Shown piece by piece: positions 7,911-17,681 of a stretch of 64,000 nucleotides of DNA (position 1 is the first letter of the stretch; every line of letters begins with the position of its first letter). A program made the translations under genes and the position numbers. Source of the DNA: Olleya marilimosa CAM030 (GTDB taxonomy: Bacteria; Bacteroidota; Bacteroidia; Flavobacteriales; Flavobacteriaceae); the NCBI RefSeq assembly GCF_000518485.1, contig NZ_JADR01000001.1:186001-250000 (forward strand), read 5' to 3'. Under the pieces are notes generated by a model. That model did no database searches. It saw only the letters and a program-made list of their open reading frames with translations, and was not told the DNA's origin.

Positions 7911-10319
7911 TTAGTTTCTTAAAGGTTTACCTTTGGTTAACATGTGCTGAATACGCTCTAAAGTTTTACGCTCTGTACATAAACTTAAGAAAGCTTCACG
8001 CTCTAAATCCAATAAATATTGTTCTGTCACGCGTGTTGGTTCAGATAAATCTCCACCTGCCATTACGTAAGCTAATTTATTAGCGATTTTCATATCGTGT
8101 TCAGAAATGTAATTTGAGTCTTCCATAGAGTCTGTTCCAACTAAGAACATACCTAATGCTTGTTTACCAAGAACTAAAACATCATCTCTTTTTACTGGTT
8201 GTGTGTATCCTGAATTAGCCATTAGCATAGCGTGTTGTTTCGCAACTGCTATTTGACGGTCTTTGTTAACCACAACAACATCTTTTCCTTTTTGAAGTAG
8301 GTTTAAGTCGAAAGCTTCATAAGCAGAAGTAGATACTTTTGCCATACCAATTGTTAAGAAATGTTCTTGTAAAACGTTTAATTGTACATCTCCTTTTTGG
8401 AACATATCTTGTGCTCTTAAAGCCATTTCTTTAGAACCACCACCACCAGGAATAACACCAACACCAAACTCTACAAGTCCCATGTAAGTTTCTGCTGCTG
8501 CAACTACTTTATCTGCGTGTAATGATAATTCACATCCACCACCTAAAGCCATTCCGTGAGGAGCAGAGATAGTTGGGATAGAAGAATAACGCATACGCAT
8601 CATACTATCTTGGAAATATTTGATAGCCATGTTAAGCTCGTCATATTCTTGCTCTGCAGCCATCATGAAAATCATTCCGATGTTTGCACCAACAGAGAAG
8701 TTTGCAGCTTGATTACCAACAACTAAACCAGCAAAATCTTTTTCGGCTAAATCAATAGCTTTATTTAATCCAGCTAAAACGTCTCCACCAATAGTGTTCA
8801 TTTTAGATTGGAATTCTAGGTTAAGGATTCCGTCACCTAAATCTTCTACAACAACACCAGAGTTTTTAAACACTTCGTTTGTTTTACGGATATTATCAAG
8901 GATAATGAAACTATCTTGACCAGGTATTTTAGTTTGTGCTTTTGCAGCAATATCATAATAATACGAAGCGCCTTCTTTTACTGTATAGAAAGAGGTGTTA
9001 CCAGAAGCAACCATATCGTTAACCCAAGCAGCAGGTTCTAAACCTTCCGCTTTCATTAATTCGATTCCTTTTTCTACACCAATTGCATCCCAAATTTGGA
9101 AAGGACCATGTTCCCAACCAAAACCAGCTTTCATGGCATCATCAATCTTGTAAAGCTCGTCTGAAATTTCTGGAATACGATTAGATACGTAAGCAAATAA
9201 TGCTGTGAAGCTTTTTCTGTAGAATTCGCCAGCTTTATCTTTCCCTTTGACTAGTACTTTAAAACGGTCAACTACTTTATCAATCGTTTTCGTTAATTCT
9301 AAAGTTGCAAATTTTGCACGTTTATTAGGTCTGTATTCTAGGGTATTTAAGTCTAAAGATAAAATGTCTTTAGTCCCATCTGCATTTCTAACTAATTTAT
9401 AAAAACCTTGTCCAGTCTTGCTACCTAACCATTTATTTTCCATCATTGTGTTGATGAAGCTAGGTAATTCAAATAACTCTAAACGTTCGTCATTAGGACA
9501 GTTTTCTCTAATTCCGTTTGCAACGTGAACCAAAGTATCTAAACCAACAACATCAACGGTACGGAAGGTTGCAGATTTTGGACGACCAATGACTGGTCCA
9601 GATAATTTATCTACTTCCTCGATAGTTAAATCTAAATCTTTAACTGCATGAAATAAACTTTGTATGCTGAAAATACCAACTCTGTTACCTATAAATGCAG
9701 GTGTGTCTTTAGCTACAACAGACGTTTTTCCTAAGAATTTTTCGCCATATTCATTTAAAAACTCTAAAACAGAAGCATCTGTTTTTGGTCCTGGGATTAT
9801 TTCGAATAATTTTAAGTAACGTGCAGGATTAAAGAAGTGTGTTCCGCAGAAATGCTTTTGGAAATCTTCACTACGACCTTCACTCATGAATTTTATAGGA
9901 ATACCAGAAGTATTAGATGTAATTAAGGTACCTGGAGTTCTGTATTTTTCTAGTTTTTCAAACACTTGTTGTTTAATATCAAGTCTTTCTACTACAACTT
10001 CCATAATCCAGTCTACATCTGCTACTTTAGCAATGTCGTCTTCTAAGTTTCCTGTAGAGATGCGACTTGCAAAAGATTGGCTGTAAATAGGAGAGGGTTT
10101 AGATTTTAAAGATGCAGTTAAAGCATCATTTACTAATCTGTTTCTTACGACTTTGTCTTCTAAAGTTAATCCTTTAGCTTTTTCTTTGTCGTTTAGTTCT
10201 CTAGGAACGATGTCTAATAATAATACATCTACACCAATATTGGCGAAGTGACAAGCAATACCAGATCCCATTATTCCGGAACCAATAATCGCTATTTTTT
10301 TAATTCTACGTTTGCTCAT
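7911..10319 (-). CDS. fadN: 3-hydroxyacyl-CoA dehydrogenase / enoyl-CoA hydratase, FadN type
   Basis: An 802-aa bifunctional beta-oxidation enzyme. The NAD-binding Rossmann motif GSGIMGSG (residues 13-20) and the dehydrogenase catalytic segment HFFNPA (161-166) come first. The crotonase domain comes last (about 480-750), with GMALGGGCELSLHAD and the following GVIPGGGG loop. This dehydrogenase-first order is the FadN arrangement, the reverse of E. coli FadB. It begins 1 bp after the marR stop codon and is followed closely by fadA and fadE. Confidence 0.94.
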   Translation of the reverse strand: MSKRRIKKIAIIGSGIMGSGIACHFANIGVDVLLLDIVPRELNDKEKAKGLTLEDKVVRNRLVNDALTASLKSKPSPIYSQSFASRISTGNLEDDIAKVADVDWIMEVVVERLDIKQQVFEKLEKYRTPGTLITSNTSGIPIKFMSEGRSEDFQKHFCGTHFFNPARYLKLFEIIPGPKTDASVLEFLNEYGEKFLGKTSVVAKDTPAFIGNRVGIFSIQSLFHAVKDLDLTIEEVDKLSGPVIGRPKSATFRTVDVVGLDTLVHVANGIRENCPNDERLELFELPSFINTMMENKWLGSKTGQGFYKLVRNADGTKDILSLDLNTLEYRPNKRAKFATLELTKTIDKVVDRFKVLVKGKDKAGEFYRKSFTALFAYVSNRIPEISDELYKIDDAMKAGFGWEHGPFQIWDAIGVEKGIELMKAEGLEPAAWVNDMVASGNTSFYTVKEGASYYYDIAAKAQTKIPGQDSFIILDNIRKTNEVFKNSGVVVEDLGDGILNLEFQSKMNTIGGDVLAGLNKAIDLAEKDFAGLVVGNQAANFSVGANIGMIFMMAAEQEYDELNMAIKYFQDSMMRMRYSSIPTISAPHGMALGGGCELSLHADKVVAAAETYMGLVEFGVGVIPGGGGSKEMALRAQDMFQKGDVQLNVLQEHFLTIGMAKVSTSAYEAFDLNLLQKGKDVVVVNKDRQIAVAKQHAMLMANSGYTQPVKRDDVLVLGKQALGMFLVGTDSMEDSNYISEHDMKIANKLAYVMAGGDLSEPTRVTEQYLLDLEREAFLSLCTERKTLERIQHMLTKGKPLRN

Positions 10320-10320
10320 A

Positions 10321-10776
10321 TTATTTTAATGTGTGTTCTTTTTGATTGTATATTTTTTTATTGGATATCAATTCATTTATGGTATCCGAAACTTCATAAA
10401 AGCTTTTTAACTTTTCCTCAGATACGTGTTCTCTAATTGCTTCATTAAAAACTAAAACACGTTCTTTTGCATCTTTACGTTTTTCTTTACCAAATGGAGT
10501 TAGATAAATTAATACACCACGACCATCATTTGGATTTGGTCGACGTACTATTAAATCCATTTCTTCCATACGTTTCAGGATTCTAGAAAGACTAGTTGCT
10601 TCCATACCCATAATTGGACCTAATGAGGTTGAAGGTGTGCCTTCTTCTTGATCAATACTTAATAGTGTAAACCCAGTAGCCATAGTTGTACCAAATTTAG
10701 CAGCTTCTTCATTATACATTTTATTAACTGCTAACCACGTGGTTCTAAGCACGTAATCTATGGTTTTATCTTTCAT
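10321..10776 (-). CDS. MarR-family transcriptional regulator of the fad operon
   Basis: A 151-aa winged-helix repressor. The recognition-helix region (SLSRILKRMEEMDLIVRR, about 80-97) and the wing with its Asp-Gly-Arg tip (NPNDGRG) are intact. It is the first gene of the fadN-fadA-fadE operon, and a perfect 28-bp palindrome overlaps the operon promoter, so an autoregulated, acyl-CoA- or fatty-acid-responsive repressor is the natural inference. MarR dimers bind such palindromes. Confidence 0.9.
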   Translation of the reverse strand: MKDKTIDYVLRTTWLAVNKMYNEEAAKFGTTMATGFTLLSIDQEEGTPSTSLGPIMGMEATSLSRILKRMEEMDLIVRRPNPNDGRGVLIYLTPFGKEKRKDAKERVLVFNEAIREHVSEEKLKSFYEVSDTINELISNKKIYNQKEHTLK

Positions 10777-10805
10777 ATTAGAAACTTAATAAATGGTTAT
10801 ATTTT

Positions 10806-10845
10806 CAAAGATAGTAAAAATTTATTATGCATGCATAATAAATTT
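10806..10845 (-). promoter_or_regulatory. fad operon promoter with 28-bp palindromic operator
   Basis: On the minus strand a Bacteroidota -7 element TATCTTTG (10813-10806) lies 30 bp from the marR start codon. Just upstream, 10818-10845 is a perfect inverted repeat with no spacer; each arm is AAATTTATTATGCA and the centre is GCATGC. It fills the region between the -7 and the expected -33 position, where no clear TTG is seen. The placement fits a repressor-binding site, most simply for the MarR protein encoded next to it. Confidence 0.75.
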
Positions 10846-10860
10846 AAAATTAGTGTATAA

Positions 10861-10890
10861 AAAAAGCTACCTAAATTTAGATAGCTTTTT
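10861..10890 (-). terminator. Terminator after the acyl-CoA ligase gene
   Basis: The stem AAAAAGCTA / TAGCTTTTT is extended by CTAA/TTAG past one mismatch, with A/T-runs at both ends. It separates the ligase gene from the fad operon promoter. Confidence 0.75.
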
Positions 10891-10914
10891 GTAGTTATAT
10901 TTTTTTTTAAAATA

Positions 10915-12684
10915 TTAATATCCGTAAATATCGTTGTATAATGCTTTATATTTTTCTTTAATTATTTTACGTTTTAGTTTTAAAGTAGGTGTTAAGTGTC
11001 CAGCTTCTACTGTCCAAGCTTCAGCTGTTAATCTAAATTGTTTAATTTTTTCCCACTTAGCAAATTTAGTGTTTGCTATGTCTATCTCTTCTTGTATACG
11101 AGCTATTACTTCTGGGTTAGCAACTAACTCTTCATTATTGCCTAGAGTTTTATTATGTATTTTAGCCCAATTTCTAATAAATTCAAAGTCAGGTTGTATA
11201 ATTGCTGCTGGCATTTTTTCGCCTTCACCAATAACCATTACTTGATCAATAAATCTAGATTGTTTACATCTGTTTTCTAATAATTGTGGTGCTACATATT
11301 TACCACCAGAGGTTTTAAACATTTCTTTTTTACGATCGGTAATTTTTAAAAAACCTTCGTCATCAATAACACCTATATCTCCAGTGTGGAAATAGCCATC
11401 TTTAATGACTTCTGCAGTTTTGGCTTCATCTTTATAATAACCCATCATGACTTGCGGTCCTTTTACGCAAATTTCTCCGTCTTCGGCAATTTTAACTTCG
11501 GTACGGTCTAATAATTTACCAACAGTCCCAATTTTAAATCCTCCGTTGCGCATATCATTTACAGATACAACAGGAGAAGTTTCGGTTAATCCATAACCTT
11601 CCATAACACCAAATCCTGCTGCATTAAATACACGTGCTAATCTTGGTTGTAAAGCAGCACTACCAGAAGCCATTACTGCAACTTCGCCTCCAAGTGCAGC
11701 TTTCCATTTGCTAAATATTAATTTATTTGCAAGATTTAGTTTTTGTGTATACCACCAACCATTTTCGCCATAGGGTTTGTATTGTAATCCTACGTCTACA
11801 GCCCAGAAAAATAATTTTTTCTTAATACCAGTCAACTCTGCACCTTTAGCAATAATTTTGTCATATACTTTTTCCAATAATCTAGGTACAGCAGTCATGA
11901 CTTGTGGCTTAACCTCTTGGGCGTATTCGCTTATTTGGTCAATAGGAGCGTAGTGTATTGAGGCACCACAATATTGATATAAATATATAAGCATGCGCTC
12001 ATATACGTGGCATAATGGTAAAAAACTTAAGGCTCTTGCTGATCCTAATTCGATTGGTATTCTTTTAAAACTTTCTAAAGCATTGCTAACTAAATTATCG
12101 TGAGATAGCATTACTCCTTTAGGTTTTCCAGTTGTTCCGGAAGTATAGATTAGTGTTGCTAGGTCACTAGCTTTAACATTGTCTTTTAAATTTTCAACTT
12201 CGGCTTGGTTAGATTGATCTTTTCCTAGCTCTAATACTTCGTTCCAGTTTTTACAATTTTCTAATTGATCAAAGCAGTAAACTTCTATTAATGATGGTAC
12301 TTCTGCTTTTATTTTTATGACTTTATCATAAACTTCTTGACATGATATAAAACAATATTTTGCTTCTGCGTGATTTAAAACGTATGCGTAATCCTCTTCA
12401 GATATTGTAGGATAGACTGGTACATTTTGTGCGCCAAGTTGCAAAATACCAATATCCATGATATTCCATTCTGTACGATTAGTTGAGGATATTACTGCTA
12501 TTTTATCATTTTTTGTGATGCCTAATCTTAGTAATCCTCTACTAATTGTGTTGGCCTGTTCTAAATATTTTTTTGTAGAAATTGATACCCATTTACCGTC
12601 ATATTTTGTTGATAATGATTTTTCAAGATTATATTTTTCAAGTTGATAGTATGGGAAATCGAAGAGTCTAGTTATTTCTATCAT
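10915..12684 (-). CDS. Long-chain fatty acid-CoA ligase (AMP-forming)
   Basis: A 589-aa member of the ANL adenylate-forming superfamily, FadD15-like. It has the P-loop TSGTTGKPKG (about residue 180), the adenine-binding YGLTETSP motif (about 365), the GDIG hinge-region motif and the TDRKKEM stretch with the conserved Arg/Lys. It activates free fatty acids to acyl-CoA for the beta-oxidation operon that lies just downstream on the same strand. It has its own promoter and terminator, so it is a separate transcription unit. Confidence 0.92.
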   Translation of the reverse strand: MIEITRLFDFPYYQLEKYNLEKSLSTKYDGKWVSISTKKYLEQANTISRGLLRLGITKNDKIAVISSTNRTEWNIMDIGILQLGAQNVPVYPTISEEDYAYVLNHAEAKYCFISCQEVYDKVIKIKAEVPSLIEVYCFDQLENCKNWNEVLELGKDQSNQAEVENLKDNVKASDLATLIYTSGTTGKPKGVMLSHDNLVSNALESFKRIPIELGSARALSFLPLCHVYERMLIYLYQYCGASIHYAPIDQISEYAQEVKPQVMTAVPRLLEKVYDKIIAKGAELTGIKKKLFFWAVDVGLQYKPYGENGWWYTQKLNLANKLIFSKWKAALGGEVAVMASGSAALQPRLARVFNAAGFGVMEGYGLTETSPVVSVNDMRNGGFKIGTVGKLLDRTEVKIAEDGEICVKGPQVMMGYYKDEAKTAEVIKDGYFHTGDIGVIDDEGFLKITDRKKEMFKTSGGKYVAPQLLENRCKQSRFIDQVMVIGEGEKMPAAIIQPDFEFIRNWAKIHNKTLGNNEELVANPEVIARIQEEIDIANTKFAKWEKIKQFRLTAEAWTVEAGHLTPTLKLKRKIIKEKYKALYNDIYGY

Positions 12685-12713
12685 TGGTTTATTTGCGAAG
12701 TTGTTAAGAGTTG

Positions 12714-12743
12714 CAAAGTATGAAATTTTATTTCCATTTCAAA
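12714..12743 (-). promoter_or_regulatory. Probable promoter of the acyl-CoA ligase gene
   Basis: On the minus strand, TTTG (12743-12740), an 18-bp spacer and ATACTTTG (12721-12714) approximate the Bacteroidota consensus TTG-N17-23-TAnnTTTG, with one mismatch in the -7 box. It is 29 bp upstream of the start codon. No copy of the fad palindrome is seen here. Confidence 0.5.
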
Positions 12744-12750
12744 TAGCAGT

Positions 12751-12781
12751 AAAAAAAAGGAGCTGTAATTAAACAGCTCCT
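12751..12781 (-). terminator. Rho-independent terminator
   Basis: The stem GGAGCTGT / ACAGCTCC with a 6-nt loop is followed, on the minus strand, by eight T residues. It probably ends the AraC-type regulator transcript, although the 166 bp between that stop codon and the hairpin hold nothing else I can identify. Confidence 0.7.
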
Positions 12782-12947
12782 ATGCTAACTGATTGATAGC
12801 GTGAATATATGCTTTTTTGATTTTTATTTAATAACTAACTATTTTTAAATGAATCCCTTAACTTTCATTTAAATTAAATAAATCACATAAATTCGAAGCT
12901 AAATTATGTAAAATCTTTTGTTTAAATGATGTAAAAAATCGTAAAAA

Positions 12948-13748
12948 TTAGAGTTTTAAATAATTATTTAAGAAAATATTCTCTGATTTGAAGTAATCTG
13001 AGGGCTTTTGGTTCATAAATAATTTAAAGTCTTTAGTAAAATGCGACAGATCATAATAGGCATAATAGTCTATTAATTCTGATATTGAAGCTTTTTTGGC
13101 TTCATACTGTTTCATTAAGCTTAAAAACTTATATAGCTTTATAAATTTTAAGGGTGTTAAGCCTATGGTTTTTTTAAACTGTACTTCTAAATGTTTTTGC
13201 GAAATTGGAAAAATTTTAAGTAGTTCTTCTACATTAATTTTACCTTCTTTTTTATAAATCACTTTTACAGCTTCATCTACTAATTTAGTGTTTTTACTCT
13301 CGTACACTTCTAGCTTTTGTAGTTGATTTTCTATGCGTTTTGCTAATGCTGTACCCTTTAAATTTTCTTTAAAAATTGGACTTAATAGTGTATATAACTT
13401 ATTGTCTATCTCAGAAAGACTAACGTGTTTATCGGTAAGTTTTGAAATATCAGTTTTTAATATCTTATAAAGTGCTGTAGGATGAAAATTTATTCCAAAA
13501 TTAAAATACGGATTAGTAGCCTTTACTACATAAGACTTATAGGATTGTCCTAAAACTACTAATCCGTTGCTGTTATAAGTTACTTTATTACACTCCGTTT
13601 GAATAGGTGTATTGGTGTATATAATATGTGATTGTGCAGTAGGTATAACTTTTGATTTTAAAGGTATACTAGACTGATCAACAGTTAGTTCAAAAAAGTT
13701 TTGTACCAACTGGTTAGTGTTGGTACATTTTATATATCTAAAATTCAT
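12948..13748 (-). CDS. AraC-family transcriptional regulator
   Basis: A 266-aa protein with a C-terminal AraC double helix-turn-helix (about residues 165-260): LKIFPISQKHLEVQFKKTIG, TPLKFIKLYKF and then DLSHFTKDFKLFMNQKPSDY. The second half carries the usual family signature, with SHFTKDFK in place of SHFSRxFK. The N-terminal 150 residues resemble the beta-rich sensor part of regulators in this phylum but carry no motif I can tie to a ligand. It may be transcribed with purL upstream or alone; no regulated neighbour is obvious. Confidence 0.85.
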   Translation of the reverse strand: MNFRYIKCTNTNQLVQNFFELTVDQSSIPLKSKVIPTAQSHIIYTNTPIQTECNKVTYNSNGLVVLGQSYKSYVVKATNPYFNFGINFHPTALYKILKTDISKLTDKHVSLSEIDNKLYTLLSPIFKENLKGTALAKRIENQLQKLEVYESKNTKLVDEAVKVIYKKEGKINVEELLKIFPISQKHLEVQFKKTIGLTPLKFIKLYKFLSLMKQYEAKKASISELIDYYAYYDLSHFTKDFKLFMNQKPSDYFKSENIFLNNYLKL

Positions 13749-13818
13749 TAATAGCTTTATGTTCTGAATTATTACAGCATAAACCTAAGAAATTTATTAA
13801 AAAAAAATATGAATTATC

Positions 13819-16800
13819 TTACTTTTTATTTTCAATCCAATGCTTAGCATTTGTAAAAGCCTCTAACCAAGGTGATACTTCATCTTGTCTGTTTTCTGGG
13901 TAATTTGCCCAATTCCATTGAAACGTTGAACGCTCTATATGAGGCATCATTACTAAATGACGTCCAGTTTTATCGCATAACATTGCAGTATTAAAATCTG
14001 ATCCATTTGGATTTGCAGGATAACTGTCGTAACCATATTTTGCAACGATGTTATATTCTTGCTCTGACTTAGGAAGATTAAATTTACCTTCGCCATGACT
14101 TATCCAAACGCCTAAAGTCGTGTCTTTTAATGTTGAAAGCATTACCGAGTTATTGTCTTGAACTGTTACCGAAGTAAATGCGCTTTCATGTTTTTTAGAG
14201 TCATTATGAAGCATTTTTCCATGCACATCATGTTCTGGATTAATCAACTCTAATTCCATAAATAATTGACAACCATTGCAAATACCAATGGATAAAGTAT
14301 CTTCTCTTTTAAAGAAGTTATTTATGGCTTTATTAGCGTTTTCATTATATTTTATTGCTCCAGCCCAACCTTTGGCAGATCCTAAAACATCACTGTTTGA
14401 GAAACCTCCAACAGCTCCTAAAAACTGAATGTCTTCTAAAGTTTCGCGACCAGAAATTAAATCTGTCATGTGTACATCCTTAACATCAAAACCAGCTAAA
14501 TACATTGCATTTGCCATTTCACGTTCAGAATTACTTCCCTTTTCACGTAAAATTGCTGCTTTAGGTCTTGGTTTATTTTGGTCAATAATTGGAAGTTTTC
14601 CCGTAAAATGTTTAGGGAAGCTATATTGTAAGGCTTGATTTTTATAGTTGCCAAAACGTGTTTTAGCAAGTCCATTTGCAGTTTGTTTTTGGTCTAATAA
14701 AAATGACGTTTTATACCACATGTCTCGTAACCTAGAGACAGTCATGGTAAAGACTTCAATACCGTTTATAACACTTAGGGTATCACTATTAGTTACTTTA
14801 CCAATGTTATGAAAAGCTATGTTAGCATCTGTAAGCGTTTTTTCTATGGAAGCATCTTTAGATTGAAAAACAATCCCAGAATTTTCAGAGAATAATACTT
14901 TACAAGAATCCTTTTGGTTTAAAGCAGTAATATCTAGCTCTGCACCTAAATTAACATCTGCAAAACATAATTCTAATAACGTAGTAATCAATCCGCCAGA
15001 AGCAACATCATGTCCAGCTATAATTTGATTATCCTTTATTAATTTTTGGATAGTATTAAATACTGTTTTAACGTACTTAGCGTCTTTAGTATTAGGAGTA
15101 TTATTACCAACTTTATTTAAAATTTGAGCAAAACTACTTCCTCCTAATTTAAAGTCATCTTGTGATAAGTTTATATAATATATGTCACCTCCTTGTTTTT
15201 TAAAAACAGGCTCGATTACATTTTTAATGTTGTTACAGTTTGCTGCTGCAGAAATTATAACTGTTCCAGGAGAAATTACTTCTTCATTTGGATACTTCTG
15301 TTTCATTGATAGCGAATCTTTACCTGTAGGAACATTGATTCCTAAGTCAATTGCATATTCTGAAATAGCTTGTACAGCATCATATAAACGTGCATCTTCA
15401 CCTTCATTTTTACAAGGCCACATCCAGTTTGCAGATAGCGACACAGATTGTAGACCATCTTTTAGAGGTGCCCAAATTATATTGGTTAATGCTTCTGTAA
15501 TACTGTTTCTGCTTCCAGCAACAGGATCAATTAATCCAGAAATAGGAGCGTGTCCAATTGATGTTGCGATTCCTTCTTTTCCATTATAATCTAAAGCCAT
15601 TACACCCACATTATTTAACGGGATTTGTAATGGTCCAACACATTGTTGTTTAGCGACTTTACCACCAACACAACGGTCCACTTTATTTGTTAACCAATCT
15701 TTACATGCTACAGCTTCAAGTTGTAATACTTGGTCTAAGTAATCGTAAAATAAGTTTGGGTCATAAGAGATACCACCATAATTTCTGTCCATTGTGGTAT
15801 CTGTCATTATTGTTTTTGGTGAACTACCAAACATATCCTCTAAAGCTAAATCCATTGGTGTGTCACCTTTGGTTTTAGATTTAAATGTAAATCTATTGTT
15901 TTCTGTAACGTCACCAACAGTATAAATAGGAGAACGTTCTCGTTCTGCAATTCTGTTTAAATGTTCCAAATGTTTTTCTGCAATAACTAATCCCATTCGT
16001 TCTTGAGATTCGTTACCAATAATTTCTTTAGCAGAAAGTGTTGGATCACCAACAGGTAAGGCGTCTAAATCAATAGTTCCACCTGTATCTTCAACTAATT
16101 CTGATAGACAATTTAAATGTCCACCAGCACCATGATCATGGATAGATACTATAAAGTTTTCGTCGCTTTCTACCATTCCACGTACAGCATTGGCAGCACG
16201 TTTTTGCATTTCTGGGTTGGAACGTTGCACAGCATTAAGCTCTATACCAGAAGCAAACTCTCCTGTATCTGCAGAGGATACTGCAGCTCCACCCATTCCT
16301 ATACGATAGTTTTCACCACCTAAAATTACTATTTTATCACCTTTTTTAGGTGTTTCTTTTAATGCTTGATCTGCTTTTCCATAACCAATACCTCCAGCTT
16401 GCATGATTACTTTGTCGTAACCAATTTTTCTGTTTGTTCTTTTTTCACCGTTAATAATGGTGTTTTTTGCTTCGTCGTGTTCAAACGTTAAGACAGAACC
16501 ACATATTAAGGGTTGTCCAAATTTGTTACCAAAGTCTGATGCACCATTACTAGCTTTTATTAAAATATCCATTGGTGTTTGGTATAACCAAGGACGTGCA
16601 TCCATAGCTTGTTCCCATGGTCTGTTTTCTTCTAATCTAGAATAAGACGTCATATAAACAGCAGTTCCTGCTAATGGTAATGATCCTTTTCCACCAGCTA
16701 ATCTGTCTCTAATTTCTCCTCCAGATCCTGTTGCAGCACCATTAAATGGCTCTACGGTTGTTGGAAAGTTATGTGTTTCCGCTTTAAGCGAAATAACAGA

Positions 16801-17517
16801 GTCGTAATCTTTTTTTACATAGAAATCAGGAACATCTGCACGTTTAGGTGCAAACTGCTCTACTTTAGGACCTTTTATAAAAGCAACATTATCTTTATAA
16901 GCCGAAACGATACTGTTTGGATGTTGCTTTGAGGTTTCTTTAATTAACTTAAAAAGCGATGTTGGTTTTTCTTGACCATCAATGACAAAAGTCCCATTAA
17001 ATATTTTATGACGACAATGTTCTGAGTTGACTTGAGAGAATCCAAAGACTTCTGAATCTGTTAATGGACGACCAATTTTTTTTGAAACGCCTTCTAGATA
17101 TTCAATTTCTTCGTCATTTAAGGCTAAACCTTCTTTTTGGTTGTAAGAGGCTATATCCTCAATATTTAATATTGGTTCTGGTTGGATATTTATAGTGAAA
17201 GACTCTTGGTTTAATCCGTTATATTTTTCTGAAATCATTGGGTCAAAACCTGTAAAATCTTTTTGGCAAGCTTCAAATTCTTCAATTCTGACAATGCCTT
17301 CAATACCCATATTTTGAGTAATTTCTACTGCATTTGTACTCCAAGGTGTAATCATTGCAGCTCTAGGACCAACAAAAAAAGCATCTAAAGATGCTTGTTC
17401 TATTTTTGGCTGGTTGCCAAATAACCAAATCAATTTAGAGATGGTTTGCGTTGATAATTCTTTTGTTGCTTGAACAGCAAAAAGGTTACTGTTTTGGTTT
17501 CCGAAGAAATGAATCAT
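13819..17517 (-). CDS. purL: Phosphoribosylformylglycinamidine synthase
   Basis: A 1232-aa, single-chain (large-type) FGAM synthase for the fourth step of purine synthesis: FGAR + Gln + ATP to FGAM. The N-terminal PurS-like part is followed by two AIR-synthase-like repeats (ETHNFPTTVEPFNGAATGSGG and the DHGAGGHLN loop) and a C-terminal class I glutaminase domain with nucleophile Cys in GICNGCQL and His in ISHGEGKF. The ATG at 17517 follows a TAAATTTG -7 box (17561-17554 on the minus strand). Long open frames on the opposite strand within it are shadows. Confidence 0.97.
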   Translation of the reverse strand: MIHFFGNQNSNLFAVQATKELSTQTISKLIWLFGNQPKIEQASLDAFFVGPRAAMITPWSTNAVEITQNMGIEGIVRIEEFEACQKDFTGFDPMISEKYNGLNQESFTINIQPEPILNIEDIASYNQKEGLALNDEEIEYLEGVSKKIGRPLTDSEVFGFSQVNSEHCRHKIFNGTFVIDGQEKPTSLFKLIKETSKQHPNSIVSAYKDNVAFIKGPKVEQFAPKRADVPDFYVKKDYDSVISLKAETHNFPTTVEPFNGAATGSGGEIRDRLAGGKGSLPLAGTAVYMTSYSRLEENRPWEQAMDARPWLYQTPMDILIKASNGASDFGNKFGQPLICGSVLTFEHDEAKNTIINGEKRTNRKIGYDKVIMQAGGIGYGKADQALKETPKKGDKIVILGGENYRIGMGGAAVSSADTGEFASGIELNAVQRSNPEMQKRAANAVRGMVESDENFIVSIHDHGAGGHLNCLSELVEDTGGTIDLDALPVGDPTLSAKEIIGNESQERMGLVIAEKHLEHLNRIAERERSPIYTVGDVTENNRFTFKSKTKGDTPMDLALEDMFGSSPKTIMTDTTMDRNYGGISYDPNLFYDYLDQVLQLEAVACKDWLTNKVDRCVGGKVAKQQCVGPLQIPLNNVGVMALDYNGKEGIATSIGHAPISGLIDPVAGSRNSITEALTNIIWAPLKDGLQSVSLSANWMWPCKNEGEDARLYDAVQAISEYAIDLGINVPTGKDSLSMKQKYPNEEVISPGTVIISAAANCNNIKNVIEPVFKKQGGDIYYINLSQDDFKLGGSSFAQILNKVGNNTPNTKDAKYVKTVFNTIQKLIKDNQIIAGHDVASGGLITTLLELCFADVNLGAELDITALNQKDSCKVLFSENSGIVFQSKDASIEKTLTDANIAFHNIGKVTNSDTLSVINGIEVFTMTVSRLRDMWYKTSFLLDQKQTANGLAKTRFGNYKNQALQYSFPKHFTGKLPIIDQNKPRPKAAILREKGSNSEREMANAMYLAGFDVKDVHMTDLISGRETLEDIQFLGAVGGFSNSDVLGSAKGWAGAIKYNENANKAINNFFKREDTLSIGICNGCQLFMELELINPEHDVHGKMLHNDSKKHESAFTSVTVQDNNSVMLSTLKDTTLGVWISHGEGKFNLPKSEQEYNIVAKYGYDSYPANPNGSDFNTAMLCDKTGRHLVMMPHIERSTFQWNWANYPENRQDEVSPWLEAFTNAKHWIENKK

Positions 17518-17632
17518 TATATTTTAGTTTGAGTGTTGTTTTTTATAAAGACACAAATTTAGGTTTTTTAAGGCTAATTATTGATAATAATTACTGCTTA
17601 ATTTAAGAGTTATTCACGAGGTTTTGAACAAA

Positions 17633-17660
17633 AAAAAGCGACTTAATTAAGTCGCTTTTT
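17633..17660 (-). terminator. Terminator of the endonuclease gene
   Basis: A perfect 28-bp inverted repeat (arm AAAAAGCGACTTAA) with T/A-runs at the ends lies 22 bp beyond the endonuclease stop codon. The shape and position fit a terminator rather than an operator. Confidence 0.8.
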
Positions 17661-17681
17661 AAATTTTGGATTAAGATCTAC

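Noticed and set aside
14429-16645. Several open frames of 60-135 codons on the plus strand inside purL.
   Set aside because: They are antisense to a highly conserved enzyme and encode low-complexity, Ser/Cys-rich sequence without any domain; typical shadows of codon bias.
17633-17660. Perfect palindrome considered as an operator.
   Set aside because: It lies just past a stop codon and has A/T-runs at both ends, so it is better read as a terminator.
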